A DNA stretch of 64,000 bases. It comes from Odobenus rosmarus divergens (lineage: Eukaryota > Chordata > Mammalia > Carnivora > Odobenidae). The notes under the pieces are model-generated. The model had not been told where the DNA came from and ran no database searches. It saw only the letters and a list, made by a program, of their open reading frames with translations. A program made the position numbers and the translations under genes. Below are positions 24,001 to 36,000 of this stretch, piece after piece. Location: positions 1,901,612 to 1,965,611 of the forward strand of contig NW_004450380.1 of NCBI RefSeq assembly GCF_000321225.1. The letters run 5' to 3'. Each line of letters begins with the position of its first letter. The stretch's first letter is position 1.

Positions 24001-27000
24001 AATAATATTGCATTCTGTGTATGCAGGAGAGAGAGAGAGAGCGACATAGGTGGCTTTCATGTCTTGGCTACTGTAAATAATGTTGCAATGGACCTGGGGG
24101 TGCAGATATCTTTTCAAGTTAATGTTTTTATCACCTTTGGGTAAAGTAATGTTTTTTCCTGAGGTTTTATCTTGTTCTTTCATTTAGAGCATATTCCTCT
24201 GTTTCTTCATCTTTTTTTCTTGGCTCTCTGTGTTGGTTTCTTTTCTTTTTTTAAAGATTTTATTTATTTGTAAGAGAGAGAGAACTCAATCAGGGAGAGT
24301 GGCAGGCAGAGGGAGAAGCAGGCTCCCCGCTGAGCAAGAAGCCTGATGCGGGACTTGATCCCAGGACCCTAGGATCATGACCTGGGCTGAAGGCAGATGC
24401 TTAACTGACTGAGCCACCCAGGCGTCCCTCTGTGTTGGTTTCCATGCAGTAGATAAAATAGTCATCTCTCCCAGTCTTGAAGGAGTAGGCTCATGTAGGA
24501 GATGAACCTTATCATTCAAACTTGCTCTCTCAAATCTTTGTGATTGTCCAATCAGCCTACTTAATTCTTAGTGGCTCCCAGTATTTGACGGTGTGCCAAG
24601 ACCTGTCAGCATCTCAAAGGGGAATATCTCAGTTAGCACCTAGATGCAGGCTGATGAAGCCAGACCCTGATGCAGCAGCTTTTAAAGTATACAAACATAC
24701 CTCCTTCTCCCTCAATGTTGAGCCCTGGGTCAATAGCCAAAAGCTGTTCTTCACTACCACCTTGTTGAACCCATGAACACAAGCCCTGCCATCCACCAGA
24801 GCCATACTATCAAGGAACATCAAGGAACTGTTTGGGTGGCAGACACAAAAGCTAGGGAGCCAAACATGTATATAATCTCCTTTCTCAGAGATACCAACAA
24901 CCTGAGGCAAGGCGGAGGGGAAGCACAATGATGGTGTACCTCCTGGCCTCTCTGATCTCTACAGAGGATTGTAGTCAGCCCTTAAATGTGTGTCAAATTA
25001 GAAGCCTACCTCTCAGGCCACAGCCATAAATATAAGCTAGTAGACTACTTTCACAGAAAGATGTGGGGTGCGTTTCAGTCTACCATCACTGCACTGCACC
25101 CTGGGAGGGGTGGGTAATCAGTAAAGAATGGTTTCTCCATTTGTAATAGTCCTGTGGGTCCAAACATAAGCCCCTCTGGTCCCCAATGCCAGGCAATCCA
25201 GGGGTGTCCCCTGGCAGCAGCTGCAAAAATTAGGGCACCAGATGTGTCCACAAGCTGCTTTTAGGGAAATACCCATGGCCTAGAAAAAAGCAGAGCAAGA
25301 CTGCAAAGATAGTGCTTCCCCTCTGAGGTCTCTGGAAGGAACTACTATTGGCTCTGCGTAGAGCTTTCATTAGAGCCTGCCCCTCAGGCCACAGCTATGA
25401 AGGTAAGCTACTAGGTGTCTTCCACAGAAGAACTGGGTATTTGTGTCTGTTGCCTCTGCTGTGCCTTGGAGTCATAGTCAGCTAGGACTTGCCCCTACAT
25501 CCATTACATCCAGTATAGTTCTCACGAGCTCAAGCCCCACTGGCCACCAGAGCCAGGTGATCTAGCAGCAGCCACAAAACGCAGGGTGCTGGATGGGTGT
25601 AGAAGCTCCTTTCTGGGAGATGCAAGAGGCTGGAGTGAAGCAGAGGGAGAGAACAAATATGGCACCACTGGCCTCCCCCTTTGGAGCATTTTGGTAGGTT
25701 CCTCCCTACATGTGTTTAATTCAATGCCTGATAAGGATATAAGCCTCTCTCACAGAAAGCCTGGGCACTTCTCAGTCAGCTGCTTTGTATTGGGCGCTAG
25801 GGTGGATGAGTCTGCCCATGAAAGCCCTTTCAGAACTGTTTTTCAGTTCGAAATAGTCTTCTGGGTCTTGTGGAGGCAAGCCCCATTGGCTTTCAAAGCT
25901 GGATGTTTGGGGAGCTTGTCTCTCAGGTAAGGTCTTAAAAGTTGCAGTGCCAAATGGGTTCAACCCTTCACTCCTCACAGGGGAGATCTCAGGATTTTGA
26001 GTTACCATGCTGGGGGTGAAGTTTGTGATGAGGCTATGTTCTAGCTTCCCCTACCTATTTCTCTGTGGGTTTTTTTTTTTTTTTCTCATTCACCTAATGT
26101 GTAGGCATCGCTCAGCTAGTTTTGGGGTTTCTTTCAGAGAACACTGTTCTATATGTAGCTATAAATTTGGTGTGTCCATGGGAGGAAGTGATTTCAGGAT
26201 CCTCCCATGTCACCACCTTGAACCAGAACACTGCCTATTCATTTTCTTAATGGTGCCTTTTAATAAGTAGAATTTTTTTATTTTGATAAAGCTTTTTCAT
26301 TTATGGCTATTGCTTTTTGTGTCCTAAGATACATTTGCCTATCCCTAAGTCATGAAAATGTTCTTCCATGATGTCATCTCAAAGTTCAAGGTTTTAGTAT
26401 TTATGCCAATAATTTGGTATGGTCAAACTTTAATTTTTGCCCAACTAGTGTGTGTGTGTTATTTTTTTTATTTTCTAGTCTCTTCTTATTGACGAGGTTA
26501 AACAATTTTCCACATGTTTATTGGCTATTTGGATTCCCACTCCTGTGAAACTCAAGTTTTGTCACTTTTTCTATAGGGTTGTGTGCCTTTTCTTACTGAA
26601 TTTTTTTTGCATCTCAAAGACTGTCTTTTTGAAGTGTTTTATTTGTGTATAATTCGCATGCAATAAATTGCATATATTTAATGTGTTTGATAAAATGTGA
26701 TGTATGTATACACCCATGAAATTATACCCCACAATCAAGAGAATGTCCATGTCTACCCCTCAAAGTTTCTTCATGCTCCTTTGTAAACCATCCCTCCTTC
26801 CATTCCCCATCACTAGGCAACCACTGATCCGCTTGCTATCACTATACATTAGTTTGCTTTTCTAGAATTTTATATAAATGGAAACATACAGTATGCACTC
26901 TGTTTTATCTGCTTTCTTTCACTCAGCATAATCATTTAGAATTATTATTTCCTTTTGATGAATCAACTCCATTATCTCTATGAAATGACCCCTTTTCATC

Positions 27001-30000
27001 TAGTGATAATTTTTGCTCTAAAATCTACTTTGTGTGATATTTATAGAACCACTCCAACGTTCTTTAAAATAATGTTAGCACAACGTATCTTCTTTTCTTT
27101 TGATATTTAATATTCTTTTAATATTAACCATTAGTGTCTTTAAAGTTTTTTTTTAAGTTGGATTTTATTTGTTTATCCAATCTGAACATTTTTGCCTTCT
27201 CATTGGGTGCATTCGTGTAATTTTTTTATATGGCTGAGTTTAAATTTACCGCTTGACTATTTGTTTTCTATTTGTCCCTTCTGGTTTAAAAAAAAAATTT
27301 TTTTTTAACTTCCCACACAGGGCTCGATCTCAGGACCCTGAGATCATAACCTGAGCCAAAACCAAGAGTTGGATGCTTAACCGACTGTGCCACCCAAGCG
27401 TCCCATTTGTAAAAGTATTTATAAGAATTCCCTGAAGTGGAATAAGAAATATCCTGATCTTAAGATGATCTGTGTTTGCCACTGTCAGGGCATGTCTAGG
27501 GGCACTACTGCCTTGAACTTTTTAAAATCCCCTGAGTCTTCCAGGCAAAAAATTCTGGGATATAAAGCCATACAAGAACCTACCCATTGCCACCAATTGT
27601 TAGGACAAACTTACTTTTCTTGCTTTTTCTGATCACTTAGTTACTGATGTCACTGAAGGGTTAAGGAGGGCACAAATTTAATCCTGACTTACTCTTACCC
27701 TGAGAATATAGTCTTCTGATAACACAGGTTAATGTAGGGAGGATTTCCAATTTGATTCTCTATCTTAAATCCCCTCTCTCTTGACTAGGTTGACAAATGC
27801 CTTTAGGCTAAAAGTAGACTATGGGCTCTGGTGTTCTGCTTTATTCTCAAGATTCCTAATTTCCCTGTCTTTGGGCTAATATTTCCCTACTCTCTTGTCA
27901 GTTATTTGGTGCTTTTAAGGTGACTCTTAAAAGGCTGCTGTTTGCTTTGTGATATGTTTGTTTGTTTTGTCTTGTTTTTATTTTATTTACATTCAATTGA
28001 TTAACTTATAGTGTATTATTAGTTTCAGAGGTAGAGTTCAGTGATTCATCAGTTGTATATAACACCCAGTGCTTATATGTTTGTTTTTAAGAGCAAAAGT
28101 TTGTCCATAGAAACTACCTGCTGCTCCTAGAAATGAAAGTCTCCAAATCATTTCTTAATTATTTATAATGAAATGGTTTTTAAGCAGATGATCACATCCA
28201 CAAAATATATTTTTTAAATAGGTCCACTGGGTAAATATTTTCAGTGATTATAATCCAAAAAATATACATATATGTTGGTTGAGTTACAGACCCAAGTTTG
28301 AGCACCACTTAAGTGACAATTGATAAGCAAAACTTGAAGAATATGCTTACATTTCACAAAATATTAAAATCTTCACGCCTAATTATGTGCAAGAACATCT
28401 TTATAAAGTTATTTTAATGATTGCATATGAAGAAAAATATGGTGTACAATAGAACACAAGTGGAAATTTGACAATTAGTTCCTTTCCTTGAACATGAACT
28501 AGATTTATTTTTAATGTAATGACCTCCACAGCCTTCAACTTTTTTTTTTAATTTTATTATGTTATGTTAGTCACCATACAATACATCATTAGGTTTTGAT
28601 GTGGTGATCCACGATCCATTGTTTTCGTATACCACCCAGTGCTCCATGCAGTACGTGCCCTCCTTAATACCCATCACCAGTCTAACCAATCCTCCCTCCC
28701 CGCTCCCCTCTAAAACCCTGTTTGTTTCTCAGAGTCCATAGTCTCTCATGGTTCATCTCTCCCTCCAATTCCCCCCCAATTTTTCCCTTCCTTCTCCTAA
28801 TGTCCTCCATGCTATTCCTTATGTTCCACAAATAAGTGCAACCATATGATAATTGACTTTCTCTGCCTGACTTATTTCACTTAGCATAATCTCCTCCAGT
28901 CCCATCCATGTTGATGTAAAAGTTGGGTATTCATCCTTTCTGATGTCTGAGTCATATTCCATTGTATATATGGACCACATCTTTATCCATTCATCTGTTG
29001 AAGGGCTTCTCGGCTCTTTCCACAGTTTGGCTATTGCAGACATTGCTGCTATGAACATTGGGGTGCATACGGCCCTTCTTTTCACTACATCTGTGTCTTT
29101 GGGGTAAATACCCAGTAGTGCAATTGCTTGGTCATAGGGTAGCTCTATTTTTATTTTTTTTTTTATTTTTTTTTAAGATTTTATTTATTTATTTGAGAGA
29201 GAGAGAGAGAATGAGAGATAGAGAGCACGAGAGGGAAGAGGGTCAGAGGGAGAAGCAGGCTCCCCGCCGAGCAGGGAGCCCGATGCGGGACTCGATCCCG
29301 GGACTCCAGGATCATGACCTGAGCCGAAGGCAGTCGCTTAACCAACTGAGCCACCCAGGCGCCCAGGGTAGCTCTATTTTTAAATCTTTGAGGAACCTCC
29401 ACACTGTCTTCCAAAGTGGCTGTACCAACTTGCATTCCCACCAACAGCCTTCAACTTTTTCACGAAAGATTATATATTTTGTGTCATACCACTTAGCATC
29501 CAACATATGAATAAATAAACCTTGCCTCAGAAGTAATATTTTTTGCAAAGGTCGTTTTAGAGGCACAATGTCTCTGTTCTAATTACACCAGATTAGCCAG
29601 ATCCAAATTGATCTCTTTGAAGATACCTAGATAGATGTCTATATCTATCTGTCTATCTATCTATCTATCTATCCTCTATCTACATATATAACAAAGAACT
29701 ACCACCAAAAATGTAATTTAGGGGATATAGTGACTATAGTTACCATGCTTTAAAAATGTTAGGCTTATAATTTTTTGCCTTTAATATCATATATGTTCTG
29801 TAAATGGCTTCATCCTGAAAAGATAGAAACCTTCTGGAATGCTGAAAATTGAGATGAAACATGCCCCAGATGGAAGAAAATAGCAAGGAACATATACAAA
29901 AAGGCAAATGGATTTTTTTTAATTATTCAAAAGCAAGAGAAGAAGGTTCAGGCAAATAATTCCTCATAGTCTCAAAAATTACTGACAACATATCTGTAAT

Positions 30001-33000
30001 TATTTAAAAAACCTCAAAGAAGAAATAAAAAGGTCCAGAGACAAGGTGATTAGGAAATGGGAGAGAGCTGGCTGCACTTCAGGACATAAATGAAAATAAG
30101 AATATTGCAATGACAAAAGTAAATGAAGAGAGAGAGAGAAGCAATATAAATAAAAGGACTTCATAAGATACAGTTAGCAGAGAAAATAAGAAAAATGTAA
30201 CAAAGGAAATTTAATATGTCCATAATTGGAATTTCTGAAATAGAAAAGAAAAGAAATTGGAAAAAAATGCTAAATATATTTTTTCTTACCTAAAGAAAGG
30301 TTTAAATCTGTCCTGAAAGTATTCATTGTCCCCATTCCCAGTTTTCATGTTTTACACAAACGTTCATTTTCTTTTTCAGACAGTAACATTTTTTCAGAAT
30401 ATAAATTATGAGGCAGTAGATGACTACTTCAAGTTGCAGTAAGTATGACTTTTAAAAGAACCTATTTGATGTGAAATGTGCTATTGAGATGATTGATTTG
30501 TAGGTATTCTTTTACCTACATGGCCTCATGTCACTTTAAATATCTACATTTCAAATTTCTTTAAGTGTCTGGTTAGATGTGAAATTATTATTCTGTATAA
30601 AAGTGTAAAATACTCCTTGTAATTAAATGAAACATATCTAGAGGTTTCCATTTGTCCAACAGAAGATGCAAAAAAAATGGGCTATTTCTTTTTTTTTTTT
30701 TTACTTAAAATCAATTAACACATAGTGTATTAGTGTCAGAGGTAGAGTTTAGTGATTCATCAGTTGCATATGACACCCAGTGCTCATTCCATCAAGTGAA
30801 AAATCGGCTATTTCTTAATTCAGTAAATTTCAAGCATGTGTTATCATTCATTCCCATCCCAAAATCTTTGCATACTATCCTTGGGCAGACTAGAACTCTA
30901 ATATGAGAAGGCCTTTAACTATGAGTAGAATCAGAAAAAACATCATCTTTGACTCTTGGAATAGGTAGCACCTGAGCACGTCATTTCTGGAGGAAATAGC
31001 TGACCTGGAATTGTGTCTTGAGGCATTCTATGGCTGTCATTATGTCCTGACTCGATAATTTTTCTGGAAAAATAGCACTGTTTTTCTAGGAAAAAGTCCA
31101 TTTTCCTTAGTCTGCTGCTCCTCCAAGTGAGTTTGAACACCTGCTCTATGCCAAGCACTTTGTAGGTGCTCAAAACACATGGTGAACAAGTAAGATGAAG
31201 TTCTGCCATCATGGGACATATCTCTAGTGAGAGAAGACAAAGAACAAATAAATGAGCAAGATAATTTCAAGTAGTTATAAGTGCAGTTAAGAAAATAAAA
31301 CAGGAGGGCACCTGAGTAGCTCAGTTGGTTGAGCATCCAACTCTTTTTTTTTTTAATAATTTTATTGTTATGTTAACCACCATACATTACATCATTAGTT
31401 TTTGATGCAGTGTTCCATGATTCATTGTTTGTGCATAACACCCAGTGCTCCACGCAGAATGTGCCCCCTTCAATACCCATCACCAGGCCAACCCATCCCC
31501 CCACCCCCCTCCCCTCTAGAACCCTCAGTTTGTTTTTCAGAGTCCATCGTCTCTCATGGTTCGTCTCCCCCTCCGACTTACTCCCCTTCATTCTTCCCCT
31601 CCTGCTATCTTCTTCTTCTTCTTCTTTTTTTTTCTTAACATATATTGCATTATTCGTTTCAGAAGTACAGATCCGTGATTCATCAGTCTTGTACAATTCA
31701 CAATGCTCACCATAGCACATACCCTCCCCGATGTCTATCACCCAGCCACCCAATCCCTCCCACCCCCCACCACTCCAGCAACCCTCAGTTTGTTTCCTGA
31801 GATTAAGAATTCCTCATATCAGTGAGGTCATATGATACATGTCTTTCTCTGACTGACTTATTTCACTCAGCATAACACCCTCCAGTTCCATCCACGTCGT
31901 TGCAAATGTGAGCATCCAACTCTTGATCTCAGCTCAGGTCATGATCTCAGGGTCATGGGATCGAGCCCCATGTTGGGCTCCACACTCAGCAGGGAGTCTG
32001 CTTGAGATTCTCTCTGTCTCTCTCTCTGCCCCTCCCCCGGCTCTCTTTCTCTCTTTAAAATAAATAAATCTAAAAAAAAAAAAAAAGAAAATACAACAGA
32101 ATGAAGTGGTAGAGAGTGACCAGGAAGGGGAGAGAGAAAAGACCACTCTAGAGACTGTAGTCAAGGGAGGCTCAATTCACACCTCACCCCCTCACCCACC
32201 AACTTTTCTCTGGATGCTTCTGATGTTGTGGGTTCCTTGGGGGTATTTTTGGTTTTGTGGATATTTACTCAGAATTCTATTGTGCTGTCGAATACATATC
32301 AAATTGTCCAGGATACTTCAGGTCAGTCCAAGACTTGAGAAAAAAATACCAAAAACTTTGAAATCAGCTGTAGTAGGGGAAAAGAAAAACTTTCTTACAA
32401 GAAACATTGTATAGAAAATTGTAGATGCAATATTTACTCGAGTGTCCTTCATAGATCTAGACTATATTACTGTATTTGTCAAATCAAAGATTCCATCACA
32501 CTGGAAAACAAACCATAATCGGCATAATTGTAAGGTGCTTCCTGGTTTTAAGGGTGTTAAATGAGAAAAAATATGTATCTTAGAATTGATGAAATATATG
32601 GTACAGTGATTTAAAAATATAAAATGTGCTATTTGTATCCTCACTTATTACATTTTATACCTAATATACGACAAATAAATAAATATTAAAATGTGACAAA
32701 TATTGGAAGAAAAAGAACATTTGTTTGTGGTTAGTTTGTTTTTCCCCAGTTTTTTTCAAAAAGGAAAAACCTTAGCGGGGCGGAGTATCAATAAAACTTT
32801 CAAAAGTTTTTCTGCGATTTTTGACCCCTCCCATTTTGTCTGAGCACGAAACGATTCTTATGCACTTCAGAACCTAGAAATTTGATCTCACTTTTGCTTC
32901 CAGTCGGACCATATAGTATTGCAGCATAACGCAGCTCAGAAAACTAATCTCATAACTTACGTTTGTGGTTCCAAAAGTGTCATCAATAGGAGGAAAAGAT

Positions 33001-36000
33001 CCGTAGAGGCTAGAGAAAGAACAAACAGAGCACCTGTGGCCTTCTAAGATCATTAGAAAGCAGGACCTGATGTTAGAGATGCTAAGGGACTGAGGGTGTT
33101 AATAAAATGGGGCGGGGGTGGGCGGTGGAAATGATAGATGCTCACTTCTGTTTCCCATTGGACCGACCCTACACTAGCCCGCCGTGAGGTGAGGGTGACT
33201 TCAGGGAGTGACCACAGGGCGCCGCTGCCTTAGCAGAAGCAGCAGGCAGTCACTCCCACCTCCCCCTCCCAGGCCTCTAGAATTCCTCCTGGGGTCCCGT
33301 CACCCAGTGTCCATGGGACTTTCCATGGGCTCTATGGGAAGGCGGGCTCCGTGCCTGCCTCCCTTGTGATTATGTAACCACCTGCGTGTGCCGTTTCTCC
33401 TAGAGACCAGAACACCGGCCTTCGGCTTGTGCAGGTTCGGCCTAGTGAATATGCAAGAGCATGTCCAATAGCCCAAAAGGTAAGTGACAGAGGTGGATCA
33501 ACACCTTTACTTCAGTAAAGCCACAGTCGGTGGGTAGGATAATCCTCACAAGTAATAGCACCTTCATCCTGGGCGGGGTGTGTCATGTCTCACGGAGGCG
33601 GGGGGGGGGGCCGCACTATTTCACTTTGGAGACAGACCACGGTTCCATCTTCCTGGCGTTTACCATCGAAAGTGAGGTGTAGAAACGCATACAAAAATGG
33701 AAAATAATTTTGGAGATAAAACTATAAAGGAAAACTGAAATGAATGGGAACTCAAGTAGGATATGGTTTGTCAGAGAAGAGGGCCAGTTAGGTCTACATT
33801 TATCATTTCTTCATTCAAAAAAAATTAAGATCTAAAATTTATTGTGTACCTACTGTGTTCCTTAGCTTCAGTCTGCGTGCTAGGTAACAGGGAGTTACAA
33901 AGATGAAAAGACCGGCTCTTCCCTAGGGGCAAACAAAAGCTACTCTAAGGGAATATGAGATGCACAGTCATCAGAGAGCCCAGAAGAGCGGGCACTTTTG
34001 ACTGGAGAGGGGCAGGTTGAGGCAAAAAATGTTGAAGAGTAAGTGGAAGGTGAGCAGACTGATACAAAGGGAATTCCAGGAAGCCGCGTCTACAAAAGCA
34101 CATCCGGTGATACAGCAGCGGGGGGTCCAGGTAACTGAACACAGATCCGTCAGGCCACCACCTCTCCTGAGTCTGTTCTACCTTGAGGGTTGCCTCCTCG
34201 CTTTATTCCTTCTCAGCCTAACTAACAATCAATAAGCATACATTGAGCGCCTACTATATACCAGGTGTAACACAGCAAGGAATGCCTACAAGAAGAATTC
34301 AAAGGTAGACGATATGCAGTCCCTGCCCTTCAGGACCCCAGCACAAGGAGCCTGTTCCTACCAGGACAAGCTTCCATGAATTTGGAGGGAGCCCTGAGCT
34401 GAGGCAGGTGTGAGCCGAGCTTGAGCGCTGCCGACACACACCCTGCTTCCCCGGGAAACTGCCTGCGGGTGCTCACCAGCCCCTCCCCTCTGTCTGCCCA
34501 CCGCGCGGCCCACCCAGCCTCATGTGCCCAGGAAGCAAGAAACAGCAAGGTAGCCAGTTCTTCCCCAGCCTCCGCCTGGGCTCTCCATCTTCAGCTGCTT
34601 GTTCCGTACAGACACCTTCCAGAAGCACCTTGCTTTCCTAGTCAATAGATGTGTTAGGGATCCCATCCACTGTATTCCACCCAGCCCCAGTATTACAAAA
34701 GCAGGTTAATCGAACCTGCGTTCCGTTGGGAGCTCTGCCACCCACTGGCCGGGGCAAGCTACTAAACACTAAGTCTCAGGGGCCTCAACCCTAAAAGGGA
34801 AATGTAACTTCTATCTCACGGTATTTATCTGCTCTGTTGAGAGTATTAAATGAGATCATTAAAGTGCCCAGCACAGTGCCTGTCACAAAGTAACTAATAC
34901 TACAGGTTCGTTCCTTCTCTTCCTTGCTTGGCACACCCCAAGACACGGGCAGTTCAAACCTGGCCACCCTCTGTGTCGGGAGCCAGTAGTTTGTATGGTC
35001 GGCAGTGAAGCTACCCCAGTGAGCCAGTCCCCAGAAAGCCTTAGTAATTCCTTCCAGCATGAATTTTCCCAGGGAGAGATGACTACACCCTAACACATTA
35101 TTTACCAACATTTCTGTGTTGAGGACCTTTAGAATTCCTGTCTCAGTTCAGTTGTTTTGTCCACTTAGGGGGAATGTGCTGTGTCTGACCCTGGGCTAAG
35201 TGAAGAGCAGTCCTGCCCTGTCTCCGCATTTCAGAGAATAATATTAAATAAAGAAGACCAGAATGTACTCATTGTTTTCATTTGGGCTGTATGTCAGAAT
35301 TTCTCTAATTAGGTATCCAGTCCTGAGTACACTGTCAGCCCTATCAGAGTGGGTAACCTAGAAAACAGCCTGATTCACGCTTCCCATACTCTCTACCCAT
35401 GCTTCTGTTCGAGATCTACCTGCAGGTCAACTCAGATTTTTAATACTAAGCGTGGTTGTTGATTTTTGTCAACTGGGTGCCAGAAGAGAAGGGATCAAGT
35501 GATGGTGAGTCTTGACTGAAAGATTTGAGGACCTCAGTCAACCAAGGGTGTCATATGGATAGTTTAGTAAAAATAAAGGGCAGGCCCACGCTTCTGAACA
35601 CATCTGATGGGAAAACAAAGATCTGGGGCACCTGGGTGGCTTAGTTGGTTGAGCGACTGCCTTCGGCTCAGGTCATGATCCCGGGGTCCTGGGATCAGGC
35701 CCCGCATCGGGCTCCCTGCTCAGCCGGGAGCCTGCTTCTCCCTCTCCCACTCCCCCTGCTTGTGTTCCCTCTCTCTCTCTCTGTCAAATAAATAAATAAA
35801 ATCTTTAAAAACAAACAAACAAAGATCTGATGATGACGGACACCCAAGGACTGTGGGTAGAGCTGCTGACAGAACAAATCAGGTCCTGGGACCGAGATCA
35901 GGTGGTTCAGGCAATAGAATGCCTGAACTCCTGCTGTGGAGCATGCCTTTCCATGACGGCGGAAAAGTCTGGGTTAGCAGGTATAACTCTTTAAATCCAT

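Larger units (their letters stand above)
19394..30379 (+). other. CATSPERE: CATSPERE intron B-C, 11 kb
   Basis: A GT-AG intron filled with L1, SINE and MIR sequence listed separately. 19850-20330 resembles an ancient LTR-like interspersed repeat ('gcttcaaacagcacccagttctatttgtcaataatt...') that I cannot assign. 20340-20860, 21050-21960, 27405-27950, 28090-28525 and 29465-30379 look single-copy or too diverged to name. I find no gene in them. Confidence 0.65.
30439..33403 (+). other. CATSPERE: CATSPERE intron C-D, 3.0 kb
   Basis: A GT-AG intron. It contains a short L1 end, a SINE split by a young L1, and single-copy sequence at 32100-33400. The last 400 bases (33080-33400) are unusually GC-rich for this window, with several CpGs, but show no open frame I can support as a gene. 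Confidence 0.7.

Noticed and set aside
25586..25930. A 114-codon open frame in the tandem block
   Set aside because: The other units of the same block do not keep this frame, so it is chance.
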